From contig NZ_WTYJ01000001.1 in NCBI RefSeq assembly GCF_009827305.1, forward strand, positions 62,001 to 126,000: a stretch of 64,000 nucleotides of DNA, read 5' to 3'. Positions 9,400 through 17,035 of this stretch are shown in pieces. Each line of letters opens with the position of its first letter. Position 1 is the first letter of the stretch. Position numbers and translations under genes: made by a program. The notes beneath the pieces are model-generated. The model saw only the letters and a program-made list of their open reading frames with translations. It had not been told where the DNA came from and did no database searches. The DNA comes from Croceibacterium xixiisoli (GTDB lineage Bacteria; Pseudomonadota; Alphaproteobacteria; Sphingomonadales; Sphingomonadaceae).

Positions 9400-9603
9400 C
9401 TTGTTACATGTTATAGCTATTTGCCGGGCTGTCTCCAGCAGCGCAGACGATTTCGCATGATGGCATGTCTGCCATTGCGACGGTCGCGCAGACGGGGGGT
9501 GGCCGGCAGGCCGAGATCCGGGTCATCGGGGTTTCTCCCGATCTGCGCAGCAGATGACCGCCAGCCTGCGACGGGGCGCCAACCGCCTTGAGTTAAATTG
9601 CTA

Positions 9604-10263
9604 ATGATGTTTTTCAGGCGGGCCGCGATTGGCGCGACGGCCCTTGTTTCTCTGCTCGCCCTTGGTGGCGCCGGGGCCTTTGCCCAGAGTGCAGAACCTG
9701 CCGCTTCGATAGAGGCGATGCCGATCGACCTGGACCAGAACATGGTCCGCTTTGTCGCTTCGGAGGTTGTCCAGCCGCTCCCCGATGAAACCGTGGGAAC
9801 GACGGCGGAAACCGACAATGAAGATTCCGACACCATCGAGACCGCAGACAGCCTGCACGATCTCGTCGGTGCCATGCCCCCCGCCGGTGATATGAGCGGG
9901 GACGTCCGCTGCCTGGCCCAGGCGGTCTATTTCGAGGCTCGCGGCGAACCGCTCGATGGTCAGCTCGCTGTGGCCCGTGTGATTATCAACCGCGCCGAAT
10001 CCGGATTGTTCCCGGACAATTACTGTGATGTCGTCACCCAGCGCGGACAGTTCTCCTTCGTCCGCAACGGTCGCATTCCCAGCCCCAACCAGGCTTCTTC
10101 GGCCTGGACCCTGGCCAAGGCGGTTGCCCGTATCGCCGATGAAGAACTGTGGGACAGCGAAGTGGAAGACGCGCTGTTCTTCCATGCCAAGCGCGTCCGC
10201 CCAGCCTGGGCCGCCCGCAAGATCGCCCGCGCCACGATCGACAGCCACATCTTCTACCGCTGA
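9604..10263 (+). CDS. Secreted cell wall hydrolase, SleB/Hydrolase_2 family
   Basis: Probable peptidoglycan lytic enzyme in the periplasm. The 219 residues start with a signal peptide ending near AFAQSA, followed by a low-complexity acidic linker (about 70-95) and a SleB-type catalytic domain: CLAQAVYFEARGEP (likely catalytic Glu), AVARVIINRAES, and the YCDVVTQRGQFSF motif. Starts at 9604 or 9607 are equally possible, and no good ribosome site is visible. It is convergent with the next gene across a repeat-rich gap. Confidence 0.9.
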   Translation: MMFFRRAAIGATALVSLLALGGAGAFAQSAEPAASIEAMPIDLDQNMVRFVASEVVQPLPDETVGTTAETDNEDSDTIETADSLHDLVGAMPPAGDMSGDVRCLAQAVYFEARGEPLDGQLAVARVIINRAESGLFPDNYCDVVTQRGQFSFVRNGRIPSPNQASSAWTLAKAVARIADEELWDSEVEDALFFHAKRVRPAWAARKIARATIDSHIFYR

Positions 10264-10277
10264 ATCTTGATATAACC

Positions 10278-10476
10278 TCGCCCCGGCGAAGGCGCGCGTG
10301 AAAGCCAGGGCCGATCCGCGTTTCGAAAAATTGCGCTGACTGGATTCCCGCCTACGCGGGAATGACGATGGCAAGTTGTTGTTTTAATTCGTCATTCCCG
10401 CGAAGGCGGGAATCCAGGGGCAAGCTTTCGTCCCGGCACCTCAGCCCCCCATCGTCGCCCCGGCGAAGGCCGGGGT
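10278..10476. repeat. Second short repeat family flanking the REP pair
   Basis: The motif TCGCCCCGGCGAAGGC occurs twice in the same intergenic gap, near 10278 and 10454. The second copy extends to a GCCCCGG...CCGGGG hairpin. Together with the REP-like pair it makes the 10264-10499 gap a mosaic of repeats with no gene. Confidence 0.5.
10341..10416. repeat. REP-like inverted repeat pair
   Basis: A 27-nt unit at 10341-10367 (beginning TGGATTCCCGCC) recurs as its reverse complement at 10390-10416 with a single mismatch, separated by 22 AT-rich bases. Each unit contains its own short palindrome (TTCCCGC...GCGGGAA), a hallmark of REP/BIME-type elements, and similar GGATTCCCGC...GCGGGAATGAC units are scattered in many proteobacterial genomes. 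The pair lies between convergent genes and can also fold as one long terminator-like stem. Confidence 0.75.
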
Positions 10477-10499
10477 CGCTCTCAGCCTGGCACCGGAAT

Positions 10500-11783
10500 C
10501 TACCCCGCCACACTCTCCACGCAGAACTGGCGGTTGGTCGTGACATTGGTGAAGCAATTGAACCCGGCTGACCGGGCCGGGCCTTCCGCAGCATGGCCAT
10601 TGATCAGCCAGCGTCCGCCATCCTGCCTCAGCACGGTGCGTTCCTGGTCGGGCCAGACATAGATCGTCTCGCTCAGCGAATCCGCATCCTCGGTCCGCCC
10701 TTCATGATTGGGGAACCGTGTGATCGCGCGGCACTGGCGCGCGGTCGTGGCCGGCCCGCCGGGCGCGCGCACGAAACAGCGGGCGATCTGATACCCCAAT
10801 TCCCCCGCCAGTTGGCGCTGCAACAGCGCCTCATTGGCTTCGCACGCCAGCGGGATATCGGTGGCGCAGCCGCGCTGGAACGCGCGCGATGCCTGCTCCA
10901 GCGCGGCCTGGGCAATCGGCGTGCCCGGACCGGCCGATTCTGCCACATCGCCGGAACGCAGCGCCGGGCGTTGCCGGTCCGCGATCAGGCGCTTGCCATA
11001 CAACAGGCACCCCTCGCCATCGGCATCCGCCGCCCTGGGGTGGAAACAGGACTGCGCGTAATAATCGCGCGCCGCATCCGGATCAGCCGGAACCCCCAGC
11101 CCTCCTTCGTAAATCCGGCCCAGATATTTGCAGCCATAGGGGGCAAGGCCGGCGGTATCGCCAGAGCACACAATGGTGAACTCGCGCTGTGCGACGGCAT
11201 AGTCACGGGTTTCCGCCAGCGCATATTTGGCCGCGTTGTAACAATCCCAATCCGACAGATAGATGCGATCGGCATCGGCCAGGCTGCGCGCATAGCGGCA
11301 GGCCCGCTCATGGGCGGCGCTTGCCCCGGCGCGGTCGCCAGCCTCTGCCAGCAGATCCGCCAGCCTGCCGCAGGTGTTGTATGTCGCGATCACCGCCCCG
11401 CAGCCCATGTTCAGCGCTTCACGCCGCCTCACCGGATCATTGATGCCGACCTGGATGCTCCCTTCCACGGAGCTGTTGCTGAACGGCTTATAGGCATCGG
11501 CCAGCGCCGAGCAGGCGGTCACCACCTCGGCCGTGCAATGCTGACGCAGCATGGCGATGACCGGGCCCAGATCCTCGTTGGAAACATCGCGGGCATAGTT
11601 GATCAGCGCGGTCAGGCAGTTGTTCTGATTGCCCCGGGCGCAGCCCTCGGCCGCCTGCACATAACGGGGCGACAGTTCCGCGCCCGTGTCATCGGCGGCC
11701 CAGGCCGCGCTTGCGGGCAGGAAGGCTGCCAGCAGCAGGATTATCGGCCACAACCGGATTCGTCCCATCATCCCATCCGCCAT
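10500..11783 (-). CDS. Secreted cysteine-rich Sel1/Hcp-like repeat protein
   Basis: The 427 residues begin with a signal peptide (cleavage near AAWAADD) and continue as helical repeats of the Sel1/TPR kind, including a clear unit around YLGRIYEGGLGVPADPDAARDYYAQSC. Cysteines recur in pairs with seven residues between (CARGNQNNC, CTAEVVTAC, CATDIPLAC), as in the disulfide-linked Hcp proteins. A C-terminal domain holds two more cysteine pairs. Likely a periplasmic, disulfide-stabilised scaffold; partners are unknown. Starts at Met5 or Met6 are also possible. Confidence 0.75.
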   Translation of the reverse strand: MADGMMGRIRLWPIILLLAAFLPASAAWAADDTGAELSPRYVQAAEGCARGNQNNCLTALINYARDVSNEDLGPVIAMLRQHCTAEVVTACSALADAYKPFSNSSVEGSIQVGINDPVRRREALNMGCGAVIATYNTCGRLADLLAEAGDRAGASAAHERACRYARSLADADRIYLSDWDCYNAAKYALAETRDYAVAQREFTIVCSGDTAGLAPYGCKYLGRIYEGGLGVPADPDAARDYYAQSCFHPRAADADGEGCLLYGKRLIADRQRPALRSGDVAESAGPGTPIAQAALEQASRAFQRGCATDIPLACEANEALLQRQLAGELGYQIARCFVRAPGGPATTARQCRAITRFPNHEGRTEDADSLSETIYVWPDQERTVLRQDGGRWLINGHAAEGPARSAGFNCFTNVTTNRQFCVESVAG

Positions 11784-11825
11784 GGCGCGGCCTCCCCCGA
11801 TTGTCGTGATCCTTGTCCCTGCGGG

Positions 11826-12611
11826 TCAGGCCCCGCCGACCGGGCGCAGCTCGACCCACACCGGCGTGTGGTCGCTGGCTTTCTCGCGCCCGCGATATTC
11901 CTTGTCGACCCCGGCGGCGACCATGCGGTCGGCGCATTGGGGAGACAGCAGCAGATGATCGATCCGGAATCCGTGATCGCGCTGCCAGCCGCCGGCCTGG
12001 TAATCCCAGAAGGTCCACACCCCGCCGCGCGGGTTCAGCGTGTTGATGGCATCGGTCCAGCCATCATTGAGCAGCCGGGCATAGGCATCGCGCGATTCGG
12101 GCTGCATCAGCGCATCATTGGCCATCGCCTTGGGGGACCAGACGTCCTTGTCCTCGGGAATGACGTTGAAATCGCCGACCACAACGGTGGGGATCTCGGC
12201 CGCCAGCAGCTCCTGCATGCGCGTGCGCAGCCGTTGCATCCAGGCCAGCTTGTAATCGAATTTGGGGCCGGGCTGCGGGTTGCCATTGGGCAGATAGAGA
12301 TTCACGATCCGCACACCGCCGACATCGGCCTCGATATACCGGGCGTGATCGTCGTCAGCATCGCCGGGCAGTCCGCGCAGCACTTCGGTCGGCTGCTCGC
12401 CATCCACCAATATGGCGACGCCGTTGAAGCTCTTCTGGCCGTGCCAGATCGCCTTGTAGCCGATGGCCTCGAAGGCATCGATCGGGAAGCCTTCGTCCTG
12501 GCTCTTGATTTCCTGCAGGCAGGCGACCGTCGGCCGGCGTTCTTCCAGCCATTCGATCAGCCGGGGCAGGCGTGCCTTGACGCCGTTGATGTTGTAGGTT
12601 GCAATCCGCAC
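11826..12611 (-). CDS. xth: Exodeoxyribonuclease III (GTG start)
   Basis: AP endonuclease/3'-5' exonuclease of base excision repair. The 261 residues start VRIATYNINGVKARL from GTG at 12611; upstream in-frame codons run into erpA and look unrelated. Metal and catalytic motifs are present: CLQEIKSQD, NLYLPNGNP, GDFNVIPEDKDVW and the terminal SDHTPVW. It lies 11 bases after erpA on the same strand. Confidence 0.95.
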   Translation of the reverse strand: MRIATYNINGVKARLPRLIEWLEERRPTVACLQEIKSQDEGFPIDAFEAIGYKAIWHGQKSFNGVAILVDGEQPTEVLRGLPGDADDDHARYIEADVGGVRIVNLYLPNGNPQPGPKFDYKLAWMQRLRTRMQELLAAEIPTVVVGDFNVIPEDKDVWSPKAMANDALMQPESRDAYARLLNDGWTDAINTLNPRGGVWTFWDYQAGGWQRDHGFRIDHLLLSPQCADRMVAAGVDKEYRGREKASDHTPVWVELRPVGGA

Positions 12612-12622
12612 GCGGCGGACTC

Positions 12623-12955
12623 TTAGATGCCGAAGCTCGATCCGCAACCACAACCAGCGGCCGCGTTCGGATTTTCCACCTTGAAGGCGGCCCCGCCCAG
12701 CGATTCGACAAAATCGACCACGCATCCGGCCACCAGATCCAGGCTTACCGGATCGACGACCAGTTTCACCCCGGCGGTTTCGCTCACCGTGTCATCCGCC
12801 TCAGCGGTATCGGCCAGGTCGAACTTGTACTGGAACCCGGAACAGCCCCCGCCCTCCACGGCCAGGCGCAGGATCGCGGGTTTCGACTGCCGTTTGGCAA
12901 TCGCGTCGATACGTGCCGCGGCAGCTTGCGTCAGGGTGGGTGTGGTGTCGGCCAT
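12623..12955 (-). CDS. erpA: Iron-sulfur cluster insertion protein ErpA (A-type carrier)
   Basis: A-type carrier that delivers Fe-S clusters to apoproteins. The 110 residues have the three invariant cysteines in GGGCSGFQYK and CGCGSSFG. The chosen ATG gives MADTTPTLTQAAAARI; an in-frame codon further upstream would add 13 unlike residues. It is separate from the sufA copy in the SUF operon, so the cell has at least two A-type carriers. Confidence 0.92.
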   Translation of the reverse strand: MADTTPTLTQAAAARIDAIAKRQSKPAILRLAVEGGGCSGFQYKFDLADTAEADDTVSETAGVKLVVDPVSLDLVAGCVVDFVESLGGAAFKVENPNAAAGCGCGSSFGI

Positions 12956-13000
12956 GACGGGAATGTAGGGTCTCCCCCCGTCCCGCTCAAGCATCTCCCA

Positions 13001-13429
13001 TCAGGCGCTGTGAATATACTCGCGCATCGCCTGGGCCTCGCCTTCGATCAGCGCGATCCGATGGGCCACCAGATCGCCGATGGAAATGAAACCCAGCATC
13101 TGCCCGCTCTCGACCACCGGCAGATGGCGGATGCGCCGGCGCGTCATCAGCGACAGCGCCACCAGGACCGTTGTGTCCGGGGTGACCGTGATCGGCGGGG
13201 TGGTCATCACCTCGCCAATGGCGCGATAGAGCGCTGCATCGCCGTCGCGCGCCACGCAATAAGACAGGTCGCGTTCGGAAAAAATGCCGCACACTGCGCC
13301 GTTGTCGACCACCGGCATGGCACCGATCCGGTGCTCGGCCAGCATGCGGGCGACATCCAGCACGCTGTGCTTCGGCGTGCAGCTGATGACCGGGCGGTCG
13401 CGATTGGCGAGGATGCGGGCAATCGTCAT
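13001..13429 (-). CDS. CBS-domain pair protein
   Basis: The 142 residues are two tandem CBS motifs (a Bateman module): the first around SVLDVARMLAEHRIGAMPVV and SERDLSYCV, the second around TTVLVALSLMTRRRIRHLPVV and ISIGDLVAHRI. Such stand-alone proteins bind adenine nucleotides as energy sensors, but the target is unknown. Three ATGs stand in a row; the third (13429) is best spaced from GGAG. The divergent gene starts about 100 bases away. Confidence 0.87.
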   Translation of the reverse strand: MTIARILANRDRPVISCTPKHSVLDVARMLAEHRIGAMPVVDNGAVCGIFSERDLSYCVARDGDAALYRAIGEVMTTPPITVTPDTTVLVALSLMTRRRIRHLPVVESGQMLGFISIGDLVAHRIALIEGEAQAMREYIHSA

Positions 13430-13526
13430 CATCATTCTCCCAGTTAACAGCAATATTATGTCACACTCGGATCGCCCTGGCCACCGGTGCCGCGTGCCGC
13501 CGTTGCCAATCGCGCCCCGGGCGGGC

Positions 13527-13829
13527 ATGGTCGCCCGCATGGCTGGCCGATCCCCCCTCGACGATCCCAAGATGGCTGCCCATGCATGGGCGCGCTACAA
13601 GCGGCTGATGATGCTGATGTTCGGCGTCACCACCGTGGTGGTGATCGTCGCGCTGGTCATGATGTATCGCGAAGTGGGCATGGTCTCGGTCCACTTCTTC
13701 ATCGCCACCGCGCTCGGCATCAGTTTTTCGATGCTGCTGATGTCGGCCCTGATGGGGCTGGTGTTCCTGTCCAGCGGCACCGGGCACGATGAATCCGTGA
13801 CCGAAAAGGATGACGACGAACAGCGCTGA
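13527..13829 (+). CDS. Small two-helix membrane protein
   Basis: About 100 residues with two hydrophobic helices (roughly LMMLMFGVTTVVVIVALVMM and FFIATALGISFSMLLMSALM) and a charged tail ending DESVTEKDDDEQR. The pattern LDDPKMAAHAWARYKRL before helix 1 and LVFLSSGTGHDE after helix 2 recurs in sphingomonad proteins of unknown function. The start could also be 13539 or 13458. Confidence 0.7.
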   Translation: MVARMAGRSPLDDPKMAAHAWARYKRLMMLMFGVTTVVVIVALVMMYREVGMVSVHFFIATALGISFSMLLMSALMGLVFLSSGTGHDESVTEKDDDEQR

Positions 13830-13890
13830 TGCGCAGGCCAGGCGCGTTCATGCGCAGGCAGCGCGTTCCCGTGCGCAGGCAGCGCGCACC

Positions 13891-14256
13891 CTATCGGGCC
13901 GGATGAAGCCGGAATTCTTCCACCGGCACCCCGCCGATCAGATGCTCCTGAATGATCCGTTCCAGCACCGGTTCGGTGCAGCTGTGGTACCAGACCTGAT
14001 CCGGCCAGATCACCGCAATCGGCCCGGCGGCGCAGATCTGCAGGCAATCGGCCTTGGTCCGCTGAATGCCGCCCTTGCCGCTCAGCCCCAGCTCTTTCAG
14101 CCGCTTTTTCAGATATTTCCAGGCCTGCTCGCCGGTTTCGCGGCGGCAGCATTCGCCCTTCTCCGGCAGGGCGCACAAGAAAATATGCCGCACCGAAGCG
14201 CCGCCACCCACCGTGGCCAGCGCCCGCTGCGCCTTTTCGATCTCGCGTTCCGTCAT
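13891..14256 (-). CDS. (2Fe-2S) ferredoxin-like thioredoxin-fold protein
   Basis: The 121 residues resemble thioredoxin-like [2Fe-2S] ferredoxins: an N-terminal cysteine group ([12 protein letters not shown]) and a downstream pair in [11 protein letters not shown], then [12 protein letters not shown]. Such proteins occur alone or as the N-domain of NADH dehydrogenase subunit E. The electron partner is unknown. The ATG gives [12 protein letters not shown]. It lies 22 bases downstream of popZ on the same strand, so the two may be co-transcribed. Confidence 0.8.
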   Translation of the reverse strand: MTEREIEKAQRALATVGGGASVRHIFLCALPEKGECCRRETGEQAWKYLKKRLKELGLSGKGGIQRTKADCLQICAAGPIAVIWPDQVWYHSCTEPVLERIIQEHLIGGVPVEEFRLHPAR

Positions 14257-14278
14257 AGGGGGGCCAAACGGCCGGAAA

Positions 14279-14800
14279 TCAGCTCTTTTTCTGAGCGATT
14301 CTCGTGATTTCGGCCTTAACCAGCCGCTCCACGATCTCGGGCAGATTGTCATCCAGCCACTGCGCCAGCATCGGCCGGATCAGTTCCCGCACCAATCCTT
14401 CGAGCGAGGTTTCCCCCGACCGCACGATCTGCGGCGGCATCCCCGGCTCCGCCAGCATGGCCAGCGCCGCCAGCGAATCACGCATCGACCGCGTCGCTGC
14501 GTCATTGGTCAGGCCGGGTTGCGGTTCTTCGGCGATGATCGATCCCTCCTCTTCAAGATCCAGCACCCCGGCCGGATCGGCGGAAACTTCGGCCGGGGCC
14601 GGGGTATCGGCCACGGGGGGGGCGGATGTCTCCGTCACCGGAACTTCTTCCCTGATTACAGGCTGTTCCATGGCGATGACATGGTCGATCGGCTGGCGAC
14701 GCTGGCGATCGGCCAGGGCCGAATCCCGGTTGTCCCGTGCAATCACCTTTTTGATTGAATCGAGGATTTCCTCGACTGACGGTTCGCCATCCTGTCGCAT
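14279..14800 (-). CDS. popZ: Polar organizing protein PopZ (DUF2497)
   Basis: In Caulobacter PopZ forms a polar condensate that anchors ParB and the chromosome origin and recruits cell-cycle kinases. The 173 residues show the diagnostic layout: N-terminal helix [18 protein letters not shown], an acidic Pro-rich disordered middle (about 40-95, rich in E, P, A), and a C-terminal oligomerisation region [20 protein letters not shown] followed by [13 protein letters not shown]. Caulobacter PopZ is similar in length (177). The call rests on both conserved ends. Confidence 0.9.
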   Translation of the reverse strand: MRQDGEPSVEEILDSIKKVIARDNRDSALADRQRRQPIDHVIAMEQPVIREEVPVTETSAPPVADTPAPAEVSADPAGVLDLEEEGSIIAEEPQPGLTNDAATRSMRDSLAALAMLAEPGMPPQIVRSGETSLEGLVRELIRPMLAQWLDDNLPEIVERLVKAEITRIAQKKS

Positions 14801-14832
14801 GCTGCCCCTGAATTCCCCGATCCTGTCCGGAC

Positions 14833-16284
14833 CTACGGCCCTTGAACTTCCCCGTCCTGCGCCGGGATGTCAACGGTGCGCGTCGACTGGGTGGTCGGCG
14901 CGGGGTCGCGCGACCAGTCCCAGATGATGTTGCGCACCCGGTTGTAATTGGCTTCCGGATCGTAAAGCGCGACATCTCCTTCCAGTCCCAGGTCACGTGC
15001 TTCGGCCTTGCCCATGGCGGCCAGCAGGGTGAACCCGGCGACGTAGGAATTGCGCCGCGCCGTCACCAGCTGGACCTGGGTGCGCAGCAATTCCTGCTGC
15101 CCGTCCAGAATATCCAGAATGGTGCGGTTGCCCACGGTGTTTTCCGCCCGCAGCCCTTCCAGACTCAGCTCAGCCGCGCTGACGGCGGCCTGGCTGGAAG
15201 CGATGATCGCATTGGCCGCCTGCCAGCTGGCATAGGATGACCGCACCTGGGCAATGGTATTGCGTTCGGAAACCACGATATTTTCCAGCGCGACCGATTC
15301 CTGGGCCTGGGCCTGCCGCTGCCGCGCGGCCACGCTGCCGCCCTGGAAGATCGGAATGGTGGCGCGCACGCCGGCCTGCGCCGCCGTGGTGACCTGCACC
15401 GCGTCGAATCCGGTGCCGAGCGAACCCAGCGTGCCCAGATTGTTGTTGTAACTGCCGCCGCTGAACAGCTGCACGGTCGGCAATCGCCCGGCACCGGCAA
15501 TCCGTACATCGTAACCTGCGGCAATGGCGCGTTCCTTGGCTGCCAGCAGGTCCGGATTGTGGTCCAGCGCGAAGCTGACGGCGGAATCGACATCGATCGG
15601 CAATCCGGGCAGCGGCGGCGGCGGGGCCAGCGCGTCCGGGGCGCTGCCGACCAACTGGATGAAGCGTTCGCGCGCAGACAGCAGATTGGCCTGGGCGGTG
15701 CGCAGATCGCCCCGTGCCAGCGCCAGCCGTGATTCCGATTGGGCGACATCGGTGCGGGTCAGATCACCGATTTCGAAACGATCGCTGGTAGCCTGCAGAT
15801 TGACCGAAAGAACCTGCACATTGTTGGCCGACAGACCCACGATGGCTTCGTTCTGGATCACATCCATATAGGCGGCAACGACCTGGTTGAAGATCGCGCT
15901 TTCCGATCCGCGCAGATCCGCCCGCCCTGCGCCCACGCGCGTTTCTGCAGCCAGAATACCATTGCGGACACTGCCACCGGAATAGATCGGCACGGTCAGA
16001 TCGATCCCGGCGGAAAATGTCCGATCCGGGGCGATGAAGCTGTTGGAATTCTGCTTTACGAATTCGGTGTGCTGGGCCGAAGCGCTCAGGTTCGGCAGGC
16101 TGGCCGCGCGCTGGATCGGCACATTCTCATCCGTCGCGCGCTGCTGGGCCCGCGCGGCCTGCAGCGTGGGATTGGCCTCATAGGCTTGCGCCAGGGCTTC
16201 CTGCAGGGTCTTGGCAGAGGCGGGCATGGCGGCCAGGATCATCGTCCCGGCCAGCGCCGCCCTGCTCAACACCGGCAGGCGCAT
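14833..16284 (-). CDS. tolC: TolC-family outer membrane channel protein
   Basis: Outer membrane exit duct for type I secretion or RND/ABC efflux. The 483 residues have a signal peptide (cleavage near MPASA-KTLQEAL) and two OEP repeats of long helices: QEALAQAYEANPTLQAARAQ starts the first, VSFALDHNPDLLAAKERAIAA the second. There is no lipobox, unlike the second outer membrane factor at 61200. The start lies three bases after the pcm-like stop, suggesting one transcript. Confidence 0.93.
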   Translation of the reverse strand: MRLPVLSRAALAGTMILAAMPASAKTLQEALAQAYEANPTLQAARAQQRATDENVPIQRAASLPNLSASAQHTEFVKQNSNSFIAPDRTFSAGIDLTVPIYSGGSVRNGILAAETRVGAGRADLRGSESAIFNQVVAAYMDVIQNEAIVGLSANNVQVLSVNLQATSDRFEIGDLTRTDVAQSESRLALARGDLRTAQANLLSARERFIQLVGSAPDALAPPPPLPGLPIDVDSAVSFALDHNPDLLAAKERAIAAGYDVRIAGAGRLPTVQLFSGGSYNNNLGTLGSLGTGFDAVQVTTAAQAGVRATIPIFQGGSVAARQRQAQAQESVALENIVVSERNTIAQVRSSYASWQAANAIIASSQAAVSAAELSLEGLRAENTVGNRTILDILDGQQELLRTQVQLVTARRNSYVAGFTLLAAMGKAEARDLGLEGDVALYDPEANYNRVRNIIWDWSRDPAPTTQSTRTVDIPAQDGEVQGP

Positions 16285-16286
16285 GA

Positions 16287-16892
16287 TCAGAAACTCCACC
16301 CCTTGGGCAGGTTGAACTCGGCGAGCACGGGAATACCCATCTCGATCACCGGAAGCAGCGATATCGTCGCACCGGATTTGCGCCCGATCGCCACGCTGGT
16401 GATCCGGTTGATCACCAGGCCGGTCACGATCCGGCCGGAATCGGCGATGCGCGCGGCCAGTGCGGCGGGCAGCTGTTCTACGGCGCCATCGATGAGCACC
16501 AGCGAATAATCACCAGTGGGCGTATCGGCAGCCAACGCCTGTTCGGGGGACACGACGTCCAGAGTCTGCACCAGCGGGCGCAACAGTTCGGCGAGATAGC
16601 CGCTGCCGCCATCCACCAGCAGGGCGCGATCGGCCTTGTTCGGGGCGGCTTCCTGCAACATCCGGCCCTGCACGACCGGTGCGGCCAGCTGGCGGCCGCC
16701 GTCCAGCGCGATGGCGCGGTCGATATAGGCAATGCCACGGGCGATGGAGGGGACGAAGTCTTCCCGTGCCACAACGCCCATGCGCTGCAGCACGAATTCG
16801 GCATTGACGCCGCTGGTGCGAAGCTGGCTGTCGACCATGGCCTTGCGGGCGAGTTCGTAACCGGCGCTGGGCCGTTGCTCCACTGTCGTCAC
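16287..16892 (-). CDS. Protein-L-isoaspartate methyltransferase-like protein (GTG start)
   Basis: The 201 residues match the Pcm family in order: ARKAMVDSQLRTSGV, REDFVPSIARGIAYIDRAIAL, then a methyltransferase core. The SAM-binding glycine motif reads VDGGSGYLAELL instead of the usual GxGxGY form, and the protein is a little short, so activity as a repair methyltransferase is uncertain. It lies directly upstream of tolC, an arrangement I recall from other sphingomonads. GTG start at 16892; the next ATG is inside the conserved region. Confidence 0.8.
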   Translation of the reverse strand: MTTVEQRPSAGYELARKAMVDSQLRTSGVNAEFVLQRMGVVAREDFVPSIARGIAYIDRAIALDGGRQLAAPVVQGRMLQEAAPNKADRALLVDGGSGYLAELLRPLVQTLDVVSPEQALAADTPTGDYSLVLIDGAVEQLPAALAARIADSGRIVTGLVINRITSVAIGRKSGATISLLPVIEMGIPVLAEFNLPKGWSF

Positions 16893-17035
16893 ACTACACT
16901 CTCTTGTCGACTAAATCTCTTGCCGCCGGGGGCCGCGCAGCCTTAGGCGGAACCGCCGGTTTGGCCAAGTGCTTTGACCATAGCGTTCAGGCAGGCCAAG
17001 GCGATTTGCGTTCGACAGGAAGGAGTGCTGGTTCG

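Noticed and set aside
10341-10416. Repeat pair considered as a CRISPR array
   Set aside because: Only two units in inverted orientation, no regular spacers and no cas genes.
10593-12626. Long open frame of 677 codons on the plus strand, antisense to the Cys-rich protein and xth
   Set aside because: It covers two clearly real minus-strand genes. GC-rich codon use makes long antisense frames common, and its translation shows no family pattern.
16891-16900. ACACTACACT repeat near the pcm-fumarase gap, resembling the OmpR-type repeat at 57943
   Set aside because: Copies are 5 rather than 11 bases apart and partly inside the pcm start; likely coincidence.
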